From: Syntrophaceae bacterium
GTDB taxonomy: Bacteria > Desulfobacterota > SM23-61
Assembly (NCBI GenBank): GCA_003154025.1
Contig: PMCE01000228.1
Location: 1-5,559, forward strand
Direction of reading: 5' to 3'
DNA length: 5,559 nt
How positions within the stretch are numbered: position 1 is the stretch's first letter; each line of letters begins with the position of its first letter. A program made the position numbers and the translations under genes. This document shows, one piece after another, positions 1 through 4,958 of the stretch. The notes below the pieces were generated by a model, which saw only the letters and a list, made by a program, of their open reading frames with translations, searched no databases and was not told where the DNA came from.

Positions 1-66
1 GTTTGGGCAATGAATATGAAAAGCCTAGAAATTTGGCAAGAACCCTGAGTGGCCAACCCATCTGTG

Positions 67-114
67 AAATCCCCCCCAACCCCCCTTAAAAAAAGGGGGG
101 CAGCGGGGATTTTT
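67..114 (+). terminator. C-run/G-run hairpin, possible terminator for an upstream gene
   Basis: AAATCCCC (67-74) pairs with GGGGATTT (105-112), and inside it CCCCCCTT (80-87) pairs with AAGGGGGG (93-100) around a five-A loop. A run of five T (110-114) closes the structure, which would suit intrinsic termination of a transcript entering from the left. C-run/G-run extragenic hairpins of this style are, from memory, common in Desulfobacterota genomes, so it may be a repetitive extragenic element as much as a dedicated terminator. A hairpin of the same two-part design sits at the matching position next to repeat copy B. Confidence 0.5.
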
Positions 115-217
115 GGCAGGTCCGTGCACCGGGGGAAAATATTATCTCCTGGGTGCGGCTCTGCCAATTTCCGGATAACTCCTGAAAATCGATTACATAA
201 GTGCTTTTGGAGTAAAG
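109..217 (+). repeat. Intergenic repeat, copy A (inverted partner at 2718-2825)
   Basis: This stretch matches the reverse complement of 2718-2825 at about 95 of 109 positions by hand alignment, with a single one-base gap. It includes a 33-base identical core (128-160 here, 2774-2806 in the partner), preceded by a further 12 identical bases (115-126). Within the copy TTGGCAG (113-119) is complementary to CTGCCAA (161-167), and GCACC (126-130) to GGTGC (152-156), so a nested fold is possible. The adjoining C-run/G-run hairpin also has a counterpart beside copy B. It could be a MITE-like element, an end of a composite mobile unit, or a repeated regulatory/RNA element. Confidence 0.85.
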
Positions 218-290
218 CCCTAAAAAAGATTCTCTCTTCCTCCGGAAGCCCTGCCGGCAGGCCCCGGGGGGAGGGAGAAAAAATTTTGTA

Positions 291-323
291 AATGGTAGCA
301 CAAAAATGGCAATCGTAGTACAA
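291..323 (+). promoter_or_regulatory. Direct-repeat pair upstream of gene 1, possible operator
   Basis: AATGGTAGCACAA (291-303) and AATCGTAGTACAA (311-323) match at 11 of 13 positions with start points exactly 20 bp apart, about two helical turns. The second copy contains TACAAT (319-324), a fair -10 hexamer. The matching -35 position (296-301, TAGCAC) is poor, which would fit an activator-dependent promoter. The pair ends 19 bp before the ATG, so a -10 there would leave a very short leader. I recognise no named regulator for this motif; it is not the NikR dyad. Its role as an operator is inference. Confidence 0.35.
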
Positions 324-342
324 TGACGCCCGGAGGGTCAAC

Positions 343-1074
343 ATGCATTCCCGGATCAAGAAAAGATCATGGACCGAAGCCCTATGGATGCTCTTTGCCG
401 TGGGGCTGTTTCTTTTTCCGGTCCCCGAGGCCTCGGCCCATGATTTCTGGATGGACCGGAGAGGGTCGGATTTCCTGCTGATCTTCGGACATGGGGACCA
501 GCGGGAGGAATTCGATCCCTCCAAAGTGAAGACCGTGAAAGCCTTCGGCCCTGAAGGAAAAGAGATCGAAGTCCGCAGGGAGAAGAAAGAAAAAGGAATG
601 CTGCTCCAGCCGGCGGCGCCCCCTTCCTGGATCTTCGCGGAGATCGATAACGGTTACTGGTCCAAAACGATCTACGGCTGGAGAAACCTGCCCAAGAGAA
701 AGGCCAGCCGGGTCGTCGAAGCCATCCATTCCCTCTATTTTTCCAAAGCCCTGTCGGCCTGGGACGACGCCCTCAGGGATCCGATGACCGGCACCCTGCT
801 GGAGATTACCCTTCTGCAGAACCCTTTCGGAATGAAGGCGGGCGATCCGCTGCCGATCCAAGTGTTCTTGCGGGGAAAGGCCGTGGAAGGGCTTGAGGTG
901 GAAGGCCGGGACCATGAAATCATCTCCAAGACGGATAAGGAGGGAAAGGCCATGGTTCGAATCGGCAAGGGTCGCCAGCTGATCTCCGTGGAATATAAAG
1001 AGCCCTTGAAGGATGACCCCGATGCTGATTTTTTGACCCTCACCTCCACGTTGACCTTCGAGGTTGGAAAATGA
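343..1074 (+). CDS. Secreted DUF4198-family periplasmic protein (NikK-like)
   Basis: This encodes 243 residues. A basic start (RIKKR) and a hydrophobic segment at about 14-27 form a signal peptide that should be cut after Ala32 (ASA), leaving His33 as first residue of the mature protein, which begins HDFW. That start plus the following GHG (49-51) are typical of DUF4198. Family members are often encoded beside nickel/cobalt ECF transporters (NikK) and are thought to assist metal uptake in the periplasm; the molecular role is not established. There are no cysteines. The ATG is supported by GGAGGG (332-337) five bases upstream. It overlaps gene 2 by ATGA, so the two are probably translationally coupled. 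Metal specificity cannot be read from the sequence, and no core transporter subunit is in the window. Confidence 0.8.
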   Translation: MHSRIKKRSWTEALWMLFAVGLFLFPVPEASAHDFWMDRRGSDFLLIFGHGDQREEFDPSKVKTVKAFGPEGKEIEVRREKKEKGMLLQPAAPPSWIFAEIDNGYWSKTIYGWRNLPKRKASRVVEAIHSLYFSKALSAWDDALRDPMTGTLLEITLLQNPFGMKAGDPLPIQVFLRGKAVEGLEVEGRDHEIISKTDKEGKAMVRIGKGRQLISVEYKEPLKDDPDADFLTLTSTLTFEVGK

Positions 1075-1535
1075 GAATCCCGGGGCCCCAGTGGTATCTT
1101 TTCCCTTTACTCCTGGGTTTATGCCTGGGGGCAACGGATTCCTATGGGCACTCTTTGAACTACCAGGTGGACCAGAAGGGGATCGCGGTGCGGGCTTTCT
1201 ATTCGGAAAAAGACCCGGCCAGCTATTCCCAGTATGAAATATACGGCCCCGGCGACCGGGAGGATCTCCCGCATCAGACCGGGCGAACGGACAGGAATGG
1301 TTTTCTTTCTTTTGTGCCGGACCGCGCGGGGACCTGGAAAATCAAATTGTGGGGAGAATCCTCCCACGGCTTTCATGGATTTACGGCGGAGGTAAAGGTG
1401 GACCAGGGGCTCAGCCTGGAGTCTTTCAGCAAACCCCTTGTAGCCCTGCACACCAAATTGATTACCGGCTTGGGTCTGATCTTCGGCCTCTTCGGAATTT
1501 ACGCTCTCTGGAGGTCCAGGGGGAATAGGACGTGA
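1071..1535 (+). CDS. Small periplasmic protein with C-terminal membrane anchor (NikL-like)
   Basis: This encodes 154 residues: a signal peptide with hydrophobic core at about 9-21 and likely cleavage after Gly26 (SYG), so the mature chain starts at His27 (HSLN). A periplasmic beta-rich domain of about 95 residues follows, then one membrane helix at about 130-147 with a basic tail (RSRGNR) that should be cytoplasmic. The run TDRNGFLSFVPDRAGTW (73-89) looks like the Ig-like/carboxypeptidase-regulatory fold found in DUF4198-type proteins and NikL-like auxiliary subunits. It is followed by SHGFHG with His99 and His102, possible metal ligands. GAGG (1060-1063) lies seven bases before the ATG, inside the end of gene 1. 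The stop codon falls in the first unit of a heptanucleotide array. A role in nickel/cobalt handling is inferred from family resemblance and neighbours. Confidence 0.7.
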   Translation: MRIPGPQWYLFPLLLGLCLGATDSYGHSLNYQVDQKGIAVRAFYSEKDPASYSQYEIYGPGDREDLPHQTGRTDRNGFLSFVPDRAGTWKIKLWGESSHGFHGFTAEVKVDQGLSLESFSKPLVALHTKLITGLGLIFGLFGIYALWRSRGNRT

Positions 1536-1745
1536 GGAGTGAGGGGTGAGGAGTGAGGACCAAAGCAAAGGCAAAAGGCAAAGGGCAAAAGGCAAAAATG
1601 ACAAATGGCAAAGCTCAAAATCCAATTAACAAATCACAACGGGCAACCGGATGGACGGGCGAACCGTCAAACAGGCGAACGGGGAGACCGGCCGACTGGC
1701 GGACCGGTATCGACTTGCGCTCTTGCGACTTGCGACTTGCGGCTT
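1532..1745. repeat. Three consecutive heptanucleotide repeat arrays
   Basis: Four tandem copies of GTGAGGA/GTGAGGG occupy 1532-1559. They are followed by a degenerate heptad series built on CAAAAGG (CAAAAGG, CAAAGGG, CAAAAGG, then CAAATGG, CAAAGCT, CAAAATC, CAATTAA, CAAATCA, CAACGGG, CAACCGG between 1572 and 1650), then drifting GACCGGC-like words. A third array of CGACTTG units lies at 1711-1739 (one expanded to eight bases). The phase of seven is kept for long stretches while the sequence changes. The tract contains the stop of gene 2 and every plausible upstream start of gene 3. Heptameric repeats are known in other bacteria (STRR elements of cyanobacteria); I infer slipped-strand or repair-driven expansion here. 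Confidence 0.85.
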
Positions 1746-2716
1746 TCTTCGCGGGGATGATCGCTTTTTTGACCTTGCTTTTCCCCCTGGAGGCTTGGGC
1801 GCATCATGGGGGGGTAAGTCTGCCCTTCGGCCCCGGAACCCCGGTCGAAACCAATGCTCCCCTGACCCTTCCGGAGGGCGGGGTGGTGCTTTCGGGCAGG
1901 GTCGAGCAGGTTGAATGGCGCAAGTTTCAATCGGCGGAGCCAGCCAACAAGGAATCCTTTACTTTCCTCAACCTCGGTCTCTCCTACGGGTTCAAACCCT
2001 ATTTGACCGGAAGCATTTTCCTGCCCTACAACATCAAGCGGGAGGAGTCCTTTGGCAGCAACCGGGGAATCGGAGATGTGAGACTCATGGGCATCCTCGG
2101 CTTCAATCATGACGGCAGCGGGTTAAGGCTGAATTCGGTAGGAGAAACGGCCATTACCCTTGAAGGCCAGAAAAAAACTTTTTTCTCTTTCTATGGGGGG
2201 TTCACCTTCCCGACGGGCAAAACCAAGGAGGCGCTGGGGGGGCAGGTGGACCCCAGCATGCAGCCCGGCTTCGGAAGTCCTTCCTTCACCGTGGGATTTA
2301 ACGCGGCCAGGGCGCTGCTTCGTTCTCTGAGTCTTATCTTCGATACCGCCTATGATATCTTTACCGAGAGAGACAACTTCAAATTCGCCAACGAATGGAG
2401 GGTCAACCTGGCCGGGGTTTATGAACTATACGGGAAACCGGAAAAATTTATCTCCAAGGTCGACGGCGTCCTGGAGGTGAACTTTCTGAACATCGGCCGG
2501 GACGAGCAGGGGGGGGAAAAGCTGAGGGCCACGGGAGGGAACATCCTGTACTTATCCCCCGGCTTGCGCTTCGCATTCCCCAAGCTCCAGAACGCCAACC
2601 TGGGGATTCTGGTAAAGATTCCAGTGTACAAAAGACTGAATGAGCAGGATGAACAGCAGGGATCGGAAGGACTGGAAAAATACCGGGTCATCGCCACCCT
2701 GTCTTTCTATTTTTAA
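1553..2716 (+). CDS. Outer-membrane beta-barrel protein, MetA-pathway/transporter-like; start uncertain
   Basis: The frame is open for 387 codons, but only the part from about 1730 looks like a real protein. Predicted mature chain starts at 1802 with HHGG after the signal-peptide end LEAWA. It then shows alternating amphipathic strands, the loop FTFPTGKTK (from 2201) and a C-terminal strand RVIATLSFYF ending in Phe, the usual barrel-assembly signal. This fits the Phenol_MetA_deg-like outer-membrane family (PF13557), whose substrates are mostly unknown. The mature part has no cysteine. Three starts are possible: GTG 1553 with GAGGGG (1541-1546) six bases upstream but a repeat-encoded basic extension of about 60 residues; ATG 1598; or TTG 1730, which gives a normal 24-residue signal peptide (MRLAAFF...) but has no visible ribosome site. 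It follows gene 2 closely and is probably co-transcribed with it. Confidence 0.75.
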   Translation: MRTKAKAKGKGQKAKMTNGKAQNPINKSQRATGWTGEPSNRRTGRPADWRTGIDLRSCDLRLAAFFAGMIAFLTLLFPLEAWAHHGGVSLPFGPGTPVETNAPLTLPEGGVVLSGRVEQVEWRKFQSAEPANKESFTFLNLGLSYGFKPYLTGSIFLPYNIKREESFGSNRGIGDVRLMGILGFNHDGSGLRLNSVGETAITLEGQKKTFFSFYGGFTFPTGKTKEALGGQVDPSMQPGFGSPSFTVGFNAARALLRSLSLIFDTAYDIFTERDNFKFANEWRVNLAGVYELYGKPEKFISKVDGVLEVNFLNIGRDEQGGEKLRATGGNILYLSPGLRFAFPKLQNANLGILVKIPVYKRLNEQDEQQGSEGLEKYRVIATLSFYF

Positions 2717-2717
2717 A

Positions 2718-2825
2718 CTTTATTCCAAAAGTAGGTGTTTAATCAAATTGCAGGAGTTACCCGTAAATTGGCAAGCCGCACCCAGGAGATAATATTTTCC
2801 CCCGGTCCACGGACCTGCCAGAAAT
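2718..2825 (-). repeat. Intergenic repeat, copy B (inverted partner of 109-217)
   Basis: The reverse complement aligns with 109-217 at about 87 percent by hand, including the 33-base identical core (2774-2806). It starts two bases after the stop codon of the beta-barrel gene. The two copies point towards each other and enclose all three genes of the first cluster, about 2.5 kb. The mismatches are spread mainly over the gene-proximal half, beyond the core. Confidence 0.85.
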
Positions 2826-2872
2826 GTCCCCTGCCCCCCTGAAGCCGTGAAAAAATTCAGGGGCCGGGAAAT
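2824..2872. repeat. Hairpin attached to repeat copy B
   Basis: CCCCTGAA (2836-2843) pairs perfectly with TTCAGGGG (2856-2863) around a 12-base loop. ATGTCCC (2824-2830) can extend it by pairing with GGGAAAT (2866-2872) with one mismatch. Copy A has a two-part hairpin at the corresponding place with different stem bases, so the structure rather than the sequence seems kept. It might also stop + strand transcripts from the barrel gene, but there is no T-run after it. Confidence 0.55.
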
Positions 2873-2887
2873 GGGCAAACGCTGCCA

Positions 2888-2972
2888 GCCCAGGGGAGGA
2901 GAAAATTCATCCCGCCTCGGCGGGACCAAAAGAGGCGCTGGTTTCTCCGCAGCCGGCAGGGATAGGCTGGGC
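2888..2972. other. Possible structured RNA segment, unassigned
   Basis: Nested complementary segments are visible: GCCCAG (2888-2893) with CTGGGC (2967-2972), GGAGAAA (2898-2904) with TTTCTCC (2942-2948), and a CCCGCC/GGCGGG hairpin (2911-2924). CTGCC (2882-2886) could also pair with GGCAG (2955-2959) as a pseudoknot-like alternative. I compared it by eye with cobalamin, c-di-GMP-I and NiCo riboswitch consensus features and found no match. In GC-rich DNA such pairings occur by chance, so this is a weak candidate for a leader RNA or a further part of the repeat. Confidence 0.2.
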
Positions 2973-2993
2973 ATTATCATCGGAGTCATCCCC

Positions 2994-3018
2994 TAGCTAC
3001 GGAAGGATCCGCTAGCTA
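2994..3018. other. Strong short hairpin of TAGCTA direct/inverted words
   Basis: TAGCTA (2994-2999) and TAGCTA (3013-3018) are self-complementary and also part of the direct repeat CTAGCTACG (2993-3001 and 3012-3020, 19 bp apart). CGGA (3000-3003) pairs with TCCG (3008-3011), giving about ten base pairs, one bulged C and an AGGA loop. Seven T follow at 3030-3036, but 11 bases after the stem, too far for a standard intrinsic terminator. It could be a protein-binding dyad or a recombination scar. Confidence 0.4.
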
Positions 3019-3090
3019 CGAACCTCCTGTTTTTTTAAAGATTATGATGGGTTATTCAAATGGCAGGAGAGGATGAGCCCAAAGTTTTTC

Positions 3091-3119
3091 TTGCATTCAG
3101 GAAAAAAAAAGGGTATAAA
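3091..3119 (+). promoter_or_regulatory. Sigma-70-type promoter for the efflux unit
   Basis: TTGCAT (3091-3096) and TATAAA (3114-3119) are separated by exactly 17 bases that include a run of nine A. The -10 matches consensus at five of six positions, the -35 at three, and the spacing is ideal. Transcription would begin near 3126 and give a leader of about 60 bases before the ATG at 3188. That leader ends in a small AAGCC/GGCTT hairpin (3168-3183). No known metal-regulator operator (MerR- or CopR-type) is obvious to me beside it. Confidence 0.5.
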
Positions 3120-3187
3120 TTTATTTCAGGGATAACCATTATAAGTCGATATTTTAATAGAGACATAAAGCCGCGTCGGGCTTCCCC

Positions 3188-3487
3188 ATGATGAAAAGAA
3201 ATAAAAGGCTTGCCCCGCTGATCATAGCAATCTCTTTGATTTTGCTGATGTCTTCGGTTTATTTCCATTACTATAGCTTGATCGAAGCGGATTTTCTCTA
3301 CCGCGGATTAAAATTTGAGTCCAGCGACTTGGAAGATCTTTTTGTTGATAAACAAAATATCTGGGACCTTAAACCCAGTCCATTTTTCGCCTTTTCCCTT
3401 TCAGACACGGCACTTCACTCGGAGATTACGAGCTTCTCGTCCGTTCTTCCCAATTTCGATCCATTCCCTGCCATTCTGCGTTGTTGA
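3188..3487 (+). CDS. Small single-pass membrane protein of unknown function
   Basis: This encodes 99 residues. A basic start (MMKRNKR) precedes a hydrophobic helix at about 9-25, then a polar region reading EADFLYRGLKFES and LEDLFVDKQN (about 33-57). A less ordered Ser/Phe/Pro-rich tail ends in ILRC with the only cysteine as last residue. It could be an inner-membrane protein with a periplasmic tail or an uncleaved secreted protein. I do not recognise a named family, but short proteins with a similar acidic EDL..VDKQ segment seem, from memory, to precede CzcCBA-type operons in related bacteria. An in-frame TAG at 3158-3160 rules out a longer ATG start; no good ribosome site is visible, and a hairpin sits directly upstream. 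It lies 160 bases before the TolC-family gene and probably shares its transcript. Confidence 0.6.
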   Translation: MMKRNKRLAPLIIAISLILLMSSVYFHYYSLIEADFLYRGLKFESSDLEDLFVDKQNIWDLKPSPFFAFSLSDTALHSEITSFSSVLPNFDPFPAILRC

Positions 3488-3647
3488 TCCCTTCTCGATT
3501 TCCTGATCGATAATCCGCGATTGGTTTTGGTGCATTTTTGCGTGCATTCCATCTCGTTATGACCAGTGAGCATTTATATTCGGATTTTGCCCCTACCCAG
3601 CCCATTCAGGGGAGGGGAAGATAAACCTCTTCGGGGATAGGCCAACC

Positions 3648-4958
3648 ATGGAAACGTTGCTTTGGAGAATCGGTCCAAAAGGGTATTGGGGAAACAGGTC
3701 CTTCCGTTCCAGGCCGGTCCGCAAGGTTACTCTGATTCTGATTTTTTCCCTGGGCATCTTATTCTTCTCCCTGCCCACTGTCGGGAGAGGGGAAGAGGTC
3801 AGTTTGGACCAGGCGCTGGCTCTCTTCTACAAGAATAATTATGATCTCCTGATCAGTCGCTATGAGATGGATAAGGCCTATGCGGATTATGTGGGGGCCA
3901 AGCTGAGACCGAACCCCATCCTATCGTTCAATGCCATAGGGCTTGACTATTACAGCGGGTATCCGAAGCGGGACGATACGACGCAGATGACCGTGCGGAT
4001 CGACCAACTGATCGAACTCGGGGGAAAAAGAGAGCTGAGGACAAGCGTCGCTTTGGCCGCTCAACAGGCCGCTACGTTTTCCTATAAAGATTTCATCCGC
4101 AATCTGCTCATCGGATTTTATACGGTGTATTACAACCTGGAATTGGACCGGTTAAACATAGGATTCAGCCGGGATGAATTGACCCGGTTTGACCGAATTT
4201 TGGAAATTGCGGAGCGCCGGTTCAACGCGGGGTTTTTATCCCAACTGGATTATGCAAAGATCAAATTGGCCAAGATCGACCTGGAGAACAACCTTACCAA
4301 TTTTGAAGCCCAGTTCAGGAAAGACCTTGAGAATTTCAGTTTTCTCGTCGGGGTGATCACGCCGCTGGAACCGTCGAGGCTCGTCATTCGGGAAGAATTC
4401 CCGGCCTATCTGGAAGATAGCCTGATCGAGGCGGCCTACCAAAACCGGTATGACCTACTGGCCGCCCAGAAACAGACGGAAGCGGCCCGCCATAATATGG
4501 CCCTGGCCCGGGCCCTGCGGATACCGGACCTCACCGTGGGGGCAGAGCATGATTCTTTCGGGGCCGACAGTGCCTCCCGGATCGGCGCAGGAGTCAGTAT
4601 CGGCATTCCCGTGTTCAACCGGGCACAGGGGCTGATCCTGAGAAGCAACGCGGAATATAAGCAGATCGAAGAGCAGGTGAAGAAAATCAAGAGAGTGATC
4701 GTATCCGATGTGAGACAGGGGCTGATCAGCTACCGGGCATCCCTGACCGTCTTTGGCGCCTATAGAGATAGGAAAACCTCCATGGAAGACTTGCTCAACA
4801 AGAGCGAAGCGGCTTTTTCTCTGGGGGGAATTACGGTCCTGGACCTTCTGGATACGCGCAGGACCTATCGAGATTTTGTGAGCAAATATAATCAGACGCT
4901 GATCCAAGCGTTGCTGAACCAGGAACTTTTGAAGGTCTATACAGGAGAAATACGATGA
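3648..4958 (+). CDS. TolC/CzcC-family outer-membrane efflux channel
   Basis: This encodes 436 residues, the normal length for the family. It forms the outer-membrane exit duct of a tripartite RND efflux pump. A signal peptide with hydrophobic core at 28-42 follows a long basic start and is probably cut near Gly48; there is no lipobox, unlike lipidated relatives such as CusC. Two outer-membrane efflux (OEP) repeats occupy about 50-245 and 260-432. CzcC-type motifs are clear: LRPNP (86-90), IELGGKR (122-128), RFNAGFLSQLDYAK (191-204), IPVFNR (320-325) and LGGITVLDLLDTRRTY (392-407). Upstream GGGGATAGG (3633-3641) is a modest ribosome site. The stop overlaps the adaptor start by ATGA, so the subunits are co-translated. 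Heavy-metal efflux (Co/Zn/Cd or Cu/Ag) is the best guess; the channel alone does not fix the substrate. Confidence 0.92.
   Translation: METLLWRIGPKGYWGNRSFRSRPVRKVTLILIFSLGILFFSLPTVGRGEEVSLDQALALFYKNNYDLLISRYEMDKAYADYVGAKLRPNPILSFNAIGLDYYSGYPKRDDTTQMTVRIDQLIELGGKRELRTSVALAAQQAATFSYKDFIRNLLIGFYTVYYNLELDRLNIGFSRDELTRFDRILEIAERRFNAGFLSQLDYAKIKLAKIDLENNLTNFEAQFRKDLENFSFLVGVITPLEPSRLVIREEFPAYLEDSLIEAAYQNRYDLLAAQKQTEAARHNMALARALRIPDLTVGAEHDSFGADSASRIGAGVSIGIPVFNRAQGLILRSNAEYKQIEEQVKKIKRVIVSDVRQGLISYRASLTVFGAYRDRKTSMEDLLNKSEAAFSLGGITVLDLLDTRRTYRDFVSKYNQTLIQALLNQELLKVYTGEIR

Larger units (their letters stand above)
1..342. other. Non-coding region before the first gene cluster
   Basis: No convincing complete gene lies here. 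Frame 1 stays open to a TGA at 46-48 (15 codons) and frame 3 stays open to a TAA inside the C-run hairpin. Either could be the last codons of a gene entering from the left, but the piece is too short to recognise. The rest holds a C-run/G-run hairpin (67-114), repeat copy A (109-217), a perfect 12-bp palindrome CCTGCCGGCAGG (250-261) followed by CCCCGGGG, and a direct-repeat pair near 291-323 just before the first start codon. Small open frames crossing this region on both strands run through the repeat and look non-coding. Confidence 0.7.
2717..3187. other. Non-coding region between the two gene units
   Basis: No credible gene lies on either strand; an 89-codon minus-strand frame runs through the repeat and is rejected. 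The region holds, in order, inverted repeat copy B (2718-2825), its companion hairpin (2824-2872), a segment with nested complementary pieces (2888-2972), a short strong hairpin made of repeated TAGCTA words (2994-3018) followed by seven T (3030-3036), and an AT-rich promoter region (3091-3119). GC drops sharply after about 3025, consistent with a change from repeat-derived to promoter DNA. Confidence 0.75.

Noticed and set aside
49..301. Small open frames on both strands across repeat copy A
   Set aside because: They translate the hairpin and repeat; the equivalent region of copy B does not keep the same reading frame, so they are unlikely to be coding.
291..324. NikR operator
   Set aside because: The known NikR dyad GTATGA-N16-TCATAC is not present; the repeats here are direct, not inverted.
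382..1134. Long minus-strand open frame (250 codons) opposite gene 1
   Set aside because: It is antisense to a protein with a clear signal peptide, family motifs, ribosome site and coupled neighbour; its own translation shows no recognisable domain.
1119..1625. Minus-strand open frame of 168 codons opposite gene 2 and the repeat arrays
   Set aside because: It reads through the low-complexity heptad arrays and is antisense to a better-supported gene.
1532..1745. CRISPR-like array
   Set aside because: Repeats are seven bases and contiguous, with no spacers and no cas genes; this is a short tandem repeat tract.
2881..2975. Cobalamin, c-di-GMP-I or NiCo riboswitch
   Set aside because: GGGCAAAC and several stems were suggestive, but the conserved boxes of these classes are absent by eye.
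2720..2989. Minus-strand frame of 89 codons across repeat copy B
   Set aside because: It lies almost wholly in repeat and hairpin DNA, with no ribosome site or family resemblance.
3589..3617. Terminator between the small protein and the TolC-family gene
   Set aside because: CCCCT...AGGGG can pair weakly, but there is no T-run and the spacing suggests the genes are read together.
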